A stretch of DNA of 64,000 nucleotides. Origin: Halomonas aestuarii. GTDB taxonomy: Bacteria; Pseudomonadota; Gammaproteobacteria; Pseudomonadales; Halomonadaceae. Position 1 is the stretch's first letter. Each line of letters begins with the position of its first letter. A program made the translations under genes and the position numbers. Below, piece by piece: positions 40,655-49,205 of this stretch. The notes under the pieces were generated by a model, which was given only the letters and a program-made list of their open reading frames with translations, did no database searches and had not been told where the DNA came from. The stretch lies in NCBI RefSeq assembly GCF_001886615.1, contig NZ_CP018139.1:1054001-1118000 (forward strand), read 5' to 3'.

Positions 40655-40670
40655 ATCAATAAGGATTGAT
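40655..40670. promoter_or_regulatory. Inverted repeat in the lysR/DMT intergenic region
   Basis: ATCAAT-AAGG-ATTGAT, a perfect 6-bp inverted repeat 21 nt upstream of the LysR start and 64 nt upstream of the exporter start. Suitable as a LysR recognition site. A second, CCATC-CTT-GATGG, overlaps the LysR leader at 40637-40649. Confidence 0.45.
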
Positions 40671-40733
40671 TATGTGATGATTGTGGACCGGATAGCATGC
40701 CGTCGTCACCCACCAGGCAAGGAGGTCACGACC

Positions 40734-41726
40734 ATGCTGGGCCATACGTTACCCGTCACCCGTTTTCCCTGGCACGGTGCCGGCGCCGCCGGCCTCGCCG
40801 TGGTGCTCTGGGCACTGGTGCCCCTGCTGGTGAATGCCGCCGGGGAGCTGCCGCCGCTGCGCCTCTCGGCCCTGGCGCTGCTGGCCGGGGCACTCGGCAC
40901 CCTGCCCATGGCGCGCCGCAGGCATCGGCGCGAGTCGACAGGCAGCCGGGAGCATGGCGAAGGCGTGCGTAGCCTCGTGGTGAAGGGCTTGGTGGTGAAG
41001 GGCCTGGTGGCGAAGGGCATGGCGGTGCAGGACATGGTGCTCAAGGGCCTAGTGATGAAGGACCTGGCGGTGCATGCCGGGGGAGCGCTGCTGGTGGCCG
41101 GGGCGGTGGGCGCCTGCTTCGCCGCCTTCGACAGGGTCCCGACCGCCGAGGCGGCCCTGATCACCTACACCTGGCCGGTGATCTTCCTGCTGGCGAACCG
41201 TTGGCTGGTGCTGCGGCGCCTGCCGCTGGCCACCCTGGGCGGCGCCCTGCTGGCCTTCTCGGGGGCCGCCCTGCTGGTGGTGCCCCAGGCGCTGTCGGGA
41301 GGCATCTCCGGGGCCTGGGCCGGCTACCTGCTGGCGTTCGGGGCGGCGCTGTGCTGGGCGCTCTTCTCGCTGGCCAGCCAGGTCTCGGACTATCGCCTCG
41401 GCGAGCGCATGCCACACCTGCTGCTGAGCGCCAGCGTGATGACCGGCGTCGCGAGCCTGGTGCTGGAGGGGGTGAGCGCGCTGCCCTCGCCGCCGGTCAT
41501 GATGGCCTGCGCGGCCCTGGGCCTGGGACCCTACGGCATCGCCATGCTCGCCTGGGACCGCGCCCTGGGCGACCCCCAGGCACATCGCCTCGGCAACCTG
41601 GCCCACGCCGTGCCGGTGCTGGCCACGCTCTTCCTGGTGATGGCCGGGGTCACCGCACCCGACTGGCGGCTGCCGCTCGCCGCCTGCCTGGTGCTGTGGG
41701 GAAGCCTCACGGCCTCGGCGCGCTGA
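40734..41726 (+). CDS. DMT-superfamily (EamA) exporter with repeat insertion
   Basis: 330 residues, about 10 membrane helices in two EamA repeats. GGAGG lies 8 nt before the ATG. The best relatives are small-molecule or amino acid exporters of the YddG/EamA kind; the substrate is unknown. Between helices 2 and 3 (about residues 82-111) there is a hydrophobic pentapeptide repeat of the form V-V-K-G-L, encoded by six 15-nt units, absent from usual family members. The loop is expected on the cytoplasmic side. Divergent LysR gene is the probable regulator. Confidence 0.85.
   Translation: MLGHTLPVTRFPWHGAGAAGLAVVLWALVPLLVNAAGELPPLRLSALALLAGALGTLPMARRRHRRESTGSREHGEGVRSLVVKGLVVKGLVAKGMAVQDMVLKGLVMKDLAVHAGGALLVAGAVGACFAAFDRVPTAEAALITYTWPVIFLLANRWLVLRRLPLATLGGALLAFSGAALLVVPQALSGGISGAWAGYLLAFGAALCWALFSLASQVSDYRLGERMPHLLLSASVMTGVASLVLEGVSALPSPPVMMACAALGLGPYGIAMLAWDRALGDPQAHRLGNLAHAVPVLATLFLVMAGVTAPDWRLPLAACLVLWGSLTASAR
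40977..41066 (+). repeat. Six 15-nt tandem units inside the DMT exporter gene
   Basis: Units start at 40977, 40992, 41007, 41022, 41037 and 41052. The consensus is GTGGTGAAGGGCCTG; the first two differ at one base, later ones diverge more. The unit length is a multiple of three, so copy-number change would keep frame. Encodes pentapeptides such as VVKGL, VAKGM, VLKGL, VMKDL. Confidence 0.85.
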
Positions 41727-41918
41727 CGCCTCCGAGCCTCGTCCAAGAGTGACCCCGGGGTGGTGAGAAGTGGCGTGAGATAGCCGATGGAGGTTGACGC
41801 CGGGGGGCGCCATTCGGGATAGACTGAAGGAAGGAGGCGAGGCCGGGTACGCTTCGCCGACTGGTGCGCTGCCGGGGAAGGCAGCGCCGCCCACCCCCGC
41901 CACCCTGGAGCCAAGACG

Positions 41919-42410
41919 ATGAGCACCGAGGCACTCGACTACTACCGGCCGCCCCGCTCCGACGCCCTGGGCCTGATCCGCGTTCGCGCCAACGACGCCG
42001 GACTCACCGAGATCGACTTCGTCGACCGCGAGGACGAGGCCCCCCGGCCCAACCCGCTGACGACGCGTGCCATCGCCCAGCTTGCCGAGTACTTCGACGG
42101 GCGCCGCCATACCTTCGACCTGCCGCTGGCGGCCGAGGGCACCGACTTCCAGCAGCGGGTATGGTCGGCACTGGCCACCATCCCGTTCGCCGAGACGCGC
42201 AACTACGCCGAGATCGCCGAGCAGCTCCACTGCAGGGGCGGCCAGCGTGCCGTGGGCGCCGCCAATGGCCGCAACCCGCTGGCCATCGTGGTGCCCTGCC
42301 ACCGGGTGATCGGCAGCGACGGGAGCCTGACCGGCTATGCCGGCGGCATCGGCCGCAAGCAGTGGCTGCTCGCCTTCGAGGCGGGCGAGGTCCCGCTGGA
42401 ACTCACCTGA
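41919..42410 (+). CDS. ogt: Methylated-DNA-[protein]-cysteine S-methyltransferase
   Basis: 163 residues. Suicide repair of O6-methylguanine. The acceptor cysteine is Cys127 in VVPCHRV, with the helix-turn-helix region (PFAETRNYAEIAEQL) before it and the downstream GSLTGYAGG. Short form without an Ada regulatory domain, hence Ogt-type. GGAG lies 8-9 nt before the ATG. Convergent with the malonate regulator gene. Confidence 0.93.
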   Translation: MSTEALDYYRPPRSDALGLIRVRANDAGLTEIDFVDREDEAPRPNPLTTRAIAQLAEYFDGRRHTFDLPLAAEGTDFQQRVWSALATIPFAETRNYAEIAEQLHCRGGQRAVGAANGRNPLAIVVPCHRVIGSDGSLTGYAGGIGRKQWLLAFEAGEVPLELT

Positions 42411-42447
42411 GCTGTACCGGCCAGCACCCGCGAGGAGGCCGGCCTGC

Positions 42448-43128
42448 TCAGTCGACCTCGGGCTGGCAGGCCTCGAAGCGCCGCACGCTGGAGACGAAGT
42501 CGCTGAAGCGTTCACCCTGGATAAGCACGTGCTCGCGCATGAGCCGCTCCGCCGCGTCGGCGTCACCGCCCTCGATGGCGTCGAGGATCTCGTGGTGCTC
42601 GGCCAGGGAGCGATCCATGCGCTTGCGGACCTGCAGCTGCAGGCGGCGATAGGGCTTCAGGCGCTGCTTGAGCTGGCGAGCCTCGTCGGCCAGGAAGCCG
42701 TTGTGGCTGGCCAAGTAGATGGCGTGATGGAAGCTCTCGTTCTCGTAGTAGTACTCGTCGGTGTCGCCGGCCCTGGCCGCCGCCTCGCAGCGCTCCATCG
42801 CCGCGCGCAGGTCGGTGAGCTCCTGCTCGGAGATGCGCCGCGCGGCCAGGCGCCCGCACATGCCCTCCAGCTCTGCCATCACCTCGAACATCTCGATCAG
42901 CTGGTCCAGGCCCACCCGGGACACGAAGGTGCCCTTCTTGGGCACCACCGTCACGAGACCACTGGCCACCAGTTGCTGGATGGCCTCCCGCACCGGCGTG
43001 CGGGACACATCGAATTCCCGGCACAGGGCCTCGGAGTCGAGTCGCTCGCCAGGCGTGCGTCGCCCGTTGATGATGTCGTCTTCCAGCGAGTCTCGGAGTC
43101 GCTGGGCGTTGGATCGCTTGATGTTCAC
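42448..43128 (-). CDS. matR: GntR-family (FCD/FadR subfamily) regulator of the malonate genes
   Basis: 226 residues. N-terminal winged helix (LEDDIINGRRTPGERL, ALCREFDVSRTPVREAIQQL; residues 14-50) and an all-helical FCD ligand domain with the metal-binding histidines (ENESFHHAIY, AEHHEIL). GTG start at 43128 with GGAG 5 nt upstream. Divergent from the TRAP/malonate operon, matching the matR arrangement of rhizobial malonate clusters; repression relieved by malonate or malonyl-CoA is inferred. Confidence 0.85.
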   Translation of the reverse strand: MNIKRSNAQRLRDSLEDDIINGRRTPGERLDSEALCREFDVSRTPVREAIQQLVASGLVTVVPKKGTFVSRVGLDQLIEMFEVMAELEGMCGRLAARRISEQELTDLRAAMERCEAAARAGDTDEYYYENESFHHAIYLASHNGFLADEARQLKQRLKPYRRLQLQVRKRMDRSLAEHHEILDAIEGGDADAAERLMREHVLIQGERFSDFVSSVRRFEACQPEVD

Positions 43129-43209
43129 GGATTCTCCCCCTGCCGATCTGGCGCGCCTCGACGATGGCACGTCGGGCTCCCTACCCCACCTTTGTCTAAC
43201 TCCAGAAAA

Positions 43210-43262
43210 TTGACACTGGTATGCCCTGAGGGCTATTGAAGTATACATCAGCATAGCTGATG
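43210..43262 (+). promoter_or_regulatory. Malonate operon promoter and candidate MatR operators
   Basis: TTGACA (43210-43215), an 18-nt spacer and TATTGA (43234-43239) form a promoter-like pair. GTATAC (43241-43246) follows directly, the core I recall for rhizobial MatR sites, and a perfect inverted repeat CATCAG-N5-CTGATG spans 43246-43262. A GntR protein bound here would block transcription start. Confidence 0.5.
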
Positions 43263-43267
43263 GATTC

Positions 43268-43318
43268 TTCACAACAACTACACGACATCATTTCACAACA
43301 ACACCATTTCACAACAAC
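43268..43318 (+). repeat. Three direct copies of TTCACAACAAC in the dctP leader
   Basis: Copies at 43268-43278, 43292-43302 and 43308-43318, all between the putative promoter and the ribosome-binding site. The stretch is A/C-rich and nearly free of G, so it should be unstructured in the mRNA. Confidence 0.8.
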
Positions 43319-43341
43319 AAGAGTTCCAGGAGATGCCAGAC

Positions 43342-44340
43342 ATGAATGCCAAGCTCACCCCCGTGGCGGCCGCCGCCGCGCTGACCCTCGCCTTCGCCTC
43401 CTCCGCCAGCGCCGAGACCGTGCTGCGCGCCTCCCACCAGTTTCCGGGCGGCCAGGGTGACGTGCGCGACGAGATGGTCCAGATGATCGCCAAGGAGGTC
43501 GAGGCCGCCGACGTCGACCTCAAGATCCAGGTCTATCCCGGGCAGTCGCTGTTCAAGGCCAAGGAGCAGTGGGGCGCCCTGGTGCGGGGCCGCCTCGACA
43601 TGACTTCCCTGCCGCTCGACTACGCCAGCGGTCGCCACCCGGAGTTCTCGGCCACCCTGATGCCGGGCCTGGTGCGCAACCACGAGCGCGCCCAGCGCCT
43701 CAACGACTCCGAGTTCATGGGCATGATCAAGGAGGTCATCAACGACGCCGGCGCCCGCGTACTGGCCGATGCCTGGCTGGCCGGCGGCTTCGCCTCCGAC
43801 ATTCGCTGCATCACCTCGCCGGACACCGTCGAGGGGCAGACCATGCGCGCCGCCGGTCCGGCCTTCGACGAGATGCTGGCCACCGCCGGGGCCTCGATCA
43901 CCTCGATGCCCTCTTCCGATATCTACACCGCGATGCAGACCGGGGTGCTCGACGGGGCCAACACCTCCTCCGGCTCCTTCGTCTCCTACCGCATCTATGA
44001 GCAGGTCAGCTGCCTGACCGCCCCCGGCGAGAACGCCCTGTGGTTCATGTACGAGCCGATCCTGATCTCCGAGCAGAGCTGGGAAGGCCTCACCGAGGAA
44101 CAGCAGCAGGCCCTGACCGCGGCCGGCGAGAAGGCCGAGGCCTACTTCGCCAAGGAAGCCGCGGCGCTCGACCAGAAGATGGTCGACGTGTTCGAGGAGA
44201 ACGGCGTCGAGGTGGTGCAGATGTCGCCGGAGGACTACCAGGCCTGGCTGGATATCGCCAAGGAGAGCTCCTACAAGACCTTCGCCGAGAACGTCCCCAA
44301 CGGGCAGGCACTGATCGACGCGGCCCTGGCCGTCGAGTGA
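43342..44340 (+). CDS. matP: TRAP transporter solute-binding protein (DctP family), probable malonate receptor
   Basis: 332 residues with signal peptide (cleavage after SASA, about residue 25) and a DctP fold (VLRASHQFPGGQGD at the mature N-terminus). The ATG at 43342 is preferred because AGGAG lies 9 nt upstream; an ATG at 43333 is too close to it. Followed by dctQ and dctM-type genes and the malonate enzymes, so malonate is the expected ligand. Two strong hairpins after the stop codon may keep its mRNA more abundant than the membrane subunits. Confidence 0.9.
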   Translation: MNAKLTPVAAAAALTLAFASSASAETVLRASHQFPGGQGDVRDEMVQMIAKEVEAADVDLKIQVYPGQSLFKAKEQWGALVRGRLDMTSLPLDYASGRHPEFSATLMPGLVRNHERAQRLNDSEFMGMIKEVINDAGARVLADAWLAGGFASDIRCITSPDTVEGQTMRAAGPAFDEMLATAGASITSMPSSDIYTAMQTGVLDGANTSSGSFVSYRIYEQVSCLTAPGENALWFMYEPILISEQSWEGLTEEQQQALTAAGEKAEAYFAKEAAALDQKMVDVFEENGVEVVQMSPEDYQAWLDIAKESSYKTFAENVPNGQALIDAALAVE

Positions 44341-44350
44341 GCGGGCCCCT

Positions 44351-44405
44351 GGGCCGGCTGAGCGAGCCGGCCCTTCCTTCCACGGCCGCCCCGACGGGGG
44401 CGGCC
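44351..44405 (+). terminator. Two tandem hairpins between dctP and dctQ
   Basis: Stem 1: 9 bp, 44351-44359 with 44365-44373, loop GAGCG. Stem 2: 9 bp, 44384-44392 with 44397-44405, loop GACG. Each is followed by a pyrimidine-rich stretch with few T runs. Likely partial terminators or 3' stabilisers that set the receptor:permease ratio. Confidence 0.55.
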
Positions 44406-44431
44406 TTCCCCTCCTCGACACCGGAACACGC

Positions 44432-44953
44432 ATGATGGACACACAACGCCACACGATCGCGCCCAGGCGTGGCGTGATCGGCCTCTACATACGCCTGATG
44501 GACGGCATCTCGTGCGCCACCGCCGTCTTCGCCGGCGCCCTGCTGCTGGGGGGCGTGCTGGTCGTCTGCCACATGATCTTCATGCGCTACGTGCTCGGCG
44601 AGAGCACCATCTGGCAGACCGAGTTCGCCGTCTTCTCCATCACCGGCGCCATGCTGCTCGGCGCCCCCTACGTACTGCTGACCGGCGGCCACGTGGCCGT
44701 GACGGTGCTGCCCGACGCCCTGGGCGGCCTGGCCCGGCGGATAATGAACCTCGTCGCCTCGCTGGTGGGCCTGGCGTTCTGCGTGGCCCTGGCCTACGCC
44801 GCCTGGCTCTATGTGCTGGAGGCCCTGCACGGGGGCTGGACCACCGGCACGGTGTGGAACCCGCCCCTCTGGCCGGCCTTGCTGCCCATGGCCGTGGGCA
44901 TCAGCCTGCTGTCCCTGCAGTACGTTGCAGAAATCCTACGCGGAGAGACCTGA
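44432..44953 (+). CDS. matQ: TRAP transporter small membrane subunit (DctQ family)
   Basis: 173 residues with four membrane helices (about 26-48, 60-82, 98-120, 140-158), the DctQ layout. The stop is immediately followed by the dctM start. The ribosome-binding site is weak, consistent with lower expression than the receptor. Confidence 0.9.
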   Translation: MMDTQRHTIAPRRGVIGLYIRLMDGISCATAVFAGALLLGGVLVVCHMIFMRYVLGESTIWQTEFAVFSITGAMLLGAPYVLLTGGHVAVTVLPDALGGLARRIMNLVASLVGLAFCVALAYAAWLYVLEALHGGWTTGTVWNPPLWPALLPMAVGISLLSLQYVAEILRGET

Positions 44954-46282
44954 ATGGACCCGGTAACCAGCGGAATCCTCATCGTCGTGGCGCTGTTCGT
45001 GCTGATGGCCATCGGTACCCCGATCGCCTTCGCCCTGGGTGGCGTCTCCCTGGCCGCGCTGATGCTCAACCAGGGCATGAGCGAGCTGACCTATTTCGGC
45101 GAGACCTTCTTCGGCAGCCTCGCCTCCTTCGGCTTCGTCGCCATCCCCATGTTCATCCTGATGGGCGCCGCCGTGGCCTCCTCGCCGACCGGCCGCGACC
45201 TCTATCGCTCGCTGGACCTGTGGCTCGGCAGGGTCCCGGGGGGGCTCGCCATCTCCAACATCGGCGCCTGCTCGATCTTCGCCGCCCTCTCGGGCTCCTC
45301 GCCGGCCACCAGCGCGGCGATCGGCAAGCTCGGCATTCCCGAGATGCGCAAGCGCGGCTATCCCGACGGCGTGGCCGCGGGCTGCATCGCCGCGGGCGGC
45401 ACCCTGGGCATCCTGATCCCGCCCTCGGTCACCATGATCGTCTACGGCATCTCCACCGAGACCTCCATCGGCCGACTGTTCATCGCCGGCGCCGTGCCCG
45501 GGCTGATGCTCGCGGTGCTGTTCATGATCTGGACGCTGATCGCCTGCAAGCTGGCCGGCGGCTACGGGACCCCGAGCCCGTTGACCGCGGCGGCGAACCA
45601 GGTGAAGGAGAACGTCGAGGGCAACATGAAGGCCCTGGTGCGCGTGCTGCCCTTCCTGGTGGTGGTCACTGGCATCCTCTTCGCCCTCTACGGCGGGGTC
45701 GCCACGCCCTCCGAGGCGGCGGGTGCCGGCGCCTTCCTGTGCCTGGCGCTGGCCATCGTGGTCTACCGCATGTGGCAGGTGAAGCCGCTCAAGGTGGTCT
45801 TCCGCGACGCCCTGCGCGAGAGCGTGATGATCATGCTGATCATCGCCTGCGCGGAGATCTTCGCCTATGCGCTCTCCTCGCTGTTCATCACCCAGACCGT
45901 GGCCGGCGCCATCGCCGACCTGGAGGTCAACCGCTGGGTGCTGATGGGCATCATCAACCTCTTCCTGCTGGTGGCCGGCTTCTTCCTGCCCCCGGTGGCG
46001 GTGATCGTGATGACCGCGCCGATCCTGTTGCCGATCATCCTGGCGGCCAACTTCGACCCCTACTGGTTCGCGGTGGTGCTGACCATCAACCTGGAGATCG
46101 GCCTGATCACGCCACCGGTGGGCCTGAACCTGTTCATCATCAAGGGGATCGCCCCGGACATCGCCCTGAAGGACATCCTGCTCGGCAGCCTCCCCTATGC
46201 GCTGTGCATGGTGCTCGGCATCGTGCTGCTGTGCCTCTTCCCGGGCATCGCCACCTGGCTGCCCGACCTGATCATGAACTGA
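44954..46282 (+). CDS. matM: TRAP transporter large permease (DctM family)
   Basis: 442 residues, about 12 membrane helices. The family stretches GSSPATSAAIGKLGIPEM, GGTLGILIPPSVTMIVYG and LITPPVGLNLFIIKGI are all present. Uses an ion gradient (often sodium) for uptake, which suits a halophile. GGAG precedes the ATG. Next gene is the malonyl-CoA decarboxylase, 27 nt away. Confidence 0.94.
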   Translation: MDPVTSGILIVVALFVLMAIGTPIAFALGGVSLAALMLNQGMSELTYFGETFFGSLASFGFVAIPMFILMGAAVASSPTGRDLYRSLDLWLGRVPGGLAISNIGACSIFAALSGSSPATSAAIGKLGIPEMRKRGYPDGVAAGCIAAGGTLGILIPPSVTMIVYGISTETSIGRLFIAGAVPGLMLAVLFMIWTLIACKLAGGYGTPSPLTAAANQVKENVEGNMKALVRVLPFLVVVTGILFALYGGVATPSEAAGAGAFLCLALAIVVYRMWQVKPLKVVFRDALRESVMIMLIIACAEIFAYALSSLFITQTVAGAIADLEVNRWVLMGIINLFLLVAGFFLPPVAVIVMTAPILLPIILAANFDPYWFAVVLTINLEIGLITPPVGLNLFIIKGIAPDIALKDILLGSLPYALCMVLGIVLLCLFPGIATWLPDLIMN

Positions 46283-46309
46283 CGGGCGATCGACACGGAG
46301 CAAGACGTC

Positions 46310-47683
46310 ATGAACATCAGCTTTCTGCAGGAGCTCTTCAGCAACATCACCCGGCGTGATGCCCTGCTCCGGCGGCGGACGAGGGGGCGGACTCCCTACG
46401 TCCACACCCAGCTGCTCGAGGCCTGCCGGGCCCTGCTGCAGAGCGACGGCGAGGCCTCCAGCATCGCCATGGCGAGCCGCGCCCTGGACATCTACGCCGG
46501 GCTCGACGCCACAGAAAAGAAGCGCTTCTTCGAGCGCCTGACCGTGGAATTCTCCGCCGACCCGGCGGCGGTGGACGAGGCCTACGCCGCCTATCGCGAG
46601 AGTCGCGACAACCGGGACCTGCAGGTGCTCTTCGATGCCTGCGAGCCCAGCCGCCAGGAGCTGCTGCGTCGACTCAACCTGACCAGCGGCGGCACCCACG
46701 AGCTGGTGCACATGCGCGAGGACCTGCTCGAGCTGCTGCGCGAGTCGCCGGAACTGCGGGCGCTGGATGCCGACTTCGCGCACCTCTTCGGCTCCTGGTT
46801 CAACCGCGGCTTCCTGGTGCTCAAGCGCATGGACTGGAACACCCCCGCGGCGATCCTCGAGAAGCTCATCCGCTACGAGGCGGTGCACGAGATCCACGAC
46901 TGGAACGACCTGCGCCGTCGCCTGGACGACCGGGACCGCCGCTGCTTCGCCTTCTTCCACCCGGCCATCGGCGACGAGCCACTGATCTTCGTGGAGGTGG
47001 CGCTGCACAAGGGGCTGCCGGATCAGATCCAGGCGATCCTCGACCCCGCCACCTACGACATCGAGGACCCGGAGGCCGCGGATACCGCCGCCTTCTTCGG
47101 CATCAGCAACTGCCAGACCGGCCTGCGCGGCATCTCCTTCGGCAACTTCCTGATCAAGCAGGTCGTCCAGGAGCTTAAGCAGGAGCTGCCGGACCTGAAG
47201 CACTTCGTGACGCTGTCGCCGGTGCCCGGCTTCCGCGCCTGGCTGGAGGCCACCCACCTCAAGGCCGACGGCGACAAGCCGAGCCGCCTGGACGCCGAGT
47301 CACGGGCCCTGCTCGAGGAACTCGACGACCCGGAGTGGCCGAAGGACAAGGAGCGCTCGGAACGCCTTCGCGACCTGATCCGGCCGCTCGCCGCGCGCTA
47401 CCTGCTCGAGGAGAAGAACGCCAAGGGTCTGCCGCTCAACCCGGTGGCCCGCTTCCACCTCGGCAACGGCGCCGAGCTGCACCGCCTCAACTGGCTGGGC
47501 GACGTCTCGCCCAAGGGCATGCAGCAGTCCGCCGGCCTGATGGTCAACTACCTCTACGTCCTCGACGACATCGAACGCAACCACGAGCAATACACCACCA
47601 GCGGCACGATTGCCCACTCCTCGGCCGTGCGTGACCTGAACCGCCGTGCCCGCAAGCTGCTCAAGGGAGAACCCGCCAAATGA
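46310..47683 (+). CDS. matA: Malonyl-CoA decarboxylase
   Basis: 457 residues. Decarboxylates malonyl-CoA to acetyl-CoA. N-terminal helical domain (1 to about 170) and a C-terminal acetyltransferase-like catalytic domain with FFHPAIGDEPLIFVEVAL (about 220-237) and ARFHLGNGAELHRLNWL near the C-terminus, which holds the catalytic histidine region of the family. Overlaps matB by 4 nt (ATGA), indicating translational coupling. With matB it turns imported malonate into acetyl-CoA. Confidence 0.94.
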   Translation: MNISFLQELFSNITRRDALLRRRTRGRTPYVHTQLLEACRALLQSDGEASSIAMASRALDIYAGLDATEKKRFFERLTVEFSADPAAVDEAYAAYRESRDNRDLQVLFDACEPSRQELLRRLNLTSGGTHELVHMREDLLELLRESPELRALDADFAHLFGSWFNRGFLVLKRMDWNTPAAILEKLIRYEAVHEIHDWNDLRRRLDDRDRRCFAFFHPAIGDEPLIFVEVALHKGLPDQIQAILDPATYDIEDPEAADTAAFFGISNCQTGLRGISFGNFLIKQVVQELKQELPDLKHFVTLSPVPGFRAWLEATHLKADGDKPSRLDAESRALLEELDDPEWPKDKERSERLRDLIRPLAARYLLEEKNAKGLPLNPVARFHLGNGAELHRLNWLGDVSPKGMQQSAGLMVNYLYVLDDIERNHEQYTTSGTIAHSSAVRDLNRRARKLLKGEPAK

Positions 47684-49197
47684 ACCAGAACCTCTTCGAC
47701 ACCTTCGCCCGACGCATGCGCGAGCGCGGCGATGCCGACTTCATCACCACCCGCCAGGGCAAGGGCTACCGCCATGCCGAGGCCCTCGCCGCCACCGAGC
47801 GCCTGGCCGGCGCACTGACGGCGCTGGGCGTGACGCCGGGCGACCGGGTCGCCGTGCAGGTCGACAAGAGCCCCGAGACGATCCTGCTCTACCTGGCCAC
47901 CCTGCGAGTCGGCGGGGTCTACCTGCCGCTCAACACCGGCTACACGGGCGACGAGATCCACTACTTCCTCGCCGATGCCGAGCCTGCGCTGTTCGTCTGC
48001 CGCCCGGAGGATGTCGACAAGGCCCGCAGCATCGCCGCCGACACCGGCTGCCCGCAGGTCGCGACCCTCGGCGTCCAGGCCGACGGCAGCCTGATGGAGG
48101 AGGCCGAGCGCGCCACCCCGCGTGACGACATCGTCGAGCGCGACGCCAACGACCTGGCGGCGATCCTCTACACCTCGGGCACCACCGGACGCTCCAAGGG
48201 CGCCATGCTCACCCACCGCAACCTGGGCTCCAACGCCGCCACCCTGGTCGAGGCCTGGCAGTTCAGCGAGCAGGACCGGCTGATCCATGCCCTGCCGATC
48301 TTCCACACCCACGGGCTCTTCGTGGCCTGCAACGTCACCCTGATGGCCGGCTCCAGCATGCTGTTCCTGCCGAAGTTCGATGCCGACGTGATCTTCGAGG
48401 AGATGCCCCGCGGCACGGTGCTGATGGGCGTGCCGACCTTCTACACCCGTCTCGTCCAGGACCCGCGCCTGACCCCGGACGTGACCGCCAACATGCGCCT
48501 GTTCGTCTCCGGCTCGGCCCCGCTGACCGCCGAGACCCACCAGGAGTTCGAGGCGAAGACCGGCCATGCCATCCTCGAGCGCTACGGCATGACCGAGACC
48601 AACATGAACCTCTCCAACCCCTACGACGGCGAGCGCCGCGCCGGCACCGTGGGCATGCCGCTGCCCGGCGTGGAATATCGCATCACCGACCGCGAGACCG
48701 GCGAGCCGGTGCCCGAGGGCGAGATCGGCATGCTGCAGATCCGCGGCCCCAACGTCTTCGTCGGCTACTGGCGCATGCCCGAGAAGACCCGCGAGGAGCT
48801 GCTCGAGGATGGCTTCTTCATCACCGGCGACCTGGCGATGGTCGACGAGCGCGGCTACGTGCATATCGTCGGCCGCGACAAGGACCTGGTGATCTCGGGG
48901 GGCTACAACGTCTATCCCAAGGAGGTCGAGCAGGTCATCGACGAGCTCGAGGGCGTCCACGAGTCCGCGGTGATCGGCCTGCAGCATCCGGACTTCGGCG
49001 AGGGCGTCACCGCCGTGGTGGTTCCGGAGCCGGGGGCGACGCTCAGCGAGCAGCAGGTGCTCGACTTCCTGCAGGGGCAGCTCGCGAAGTTCAAGCAGCC
49101 CAAGCGGGTCTTCTTCGCCGACAGCCTGCCGCGCAACACCATGGGCAAGGTGCAGAAGAACCAGCTGCGCGACAAGTACCAGGACACCTACCGCTGA
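47680..49197 (+). CDS. matB: Malonyl-CoA synthetase
   Basis: 505 residues. ATP-dependent CoA ligase: malonate to malonyl-CoA via malonyl-AMP. The adenylate-binding motif YTSGTTGRSKGAM is around residues 164-176, GYWRMPEKT and the ITGDLAMVDERGY hinge region follow, and the catalytic lysine lies in GKVQKNQLR near the C-terminus. Specificity for malonate is inferred from the MatB-like sequence and the adjacent malonyl-CoA decarboxylase. Confidence 0.93.
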   Translation: MNQNLFDTFARRMRERGDADFITTRQGKGYRHAEALAATERLAGALTALGVTPGDRVAVQVDKSPETILLYLATLRVGGVYLPLNTGYTGDEIHYFLADAEPALFVCRPEDVDKARSIAADTGCPQVATLGVQADGSLMEEAERATPRDDIVERDANDLAAILYTSGTTGRSKGAMLTHRNLGSNAATLVEAWQFSEQDRLIHALPIFHTHGLFVACNVTLMAGSSMLFLPKFDADVIFEEMPRGTVLMGVPTFYTRLVQDPRLTPDVTANMRLFVSGSAPLTAETHQEFEAKTGHAILERYGMTETNMNLSNPYDGERRAGTVGMPLPGVEYRITDRETGEPVPEGEIGMLQIRGPNVFVGYWRMPEKTREELLEDGFFITGDLAMVDERGYVHIVGRDKDLVISGGYNVYPKEVEQVIDELEGVHESAVIGLQHPDFGEGVTAVVVPEPGATLSEQQVLDFLQGQLAKFKQPKRVFFADSLPRNTMGKVQKNQLRDKYQDTYR

Positions 49198-49205
49198 GAA
49201 CCCCC

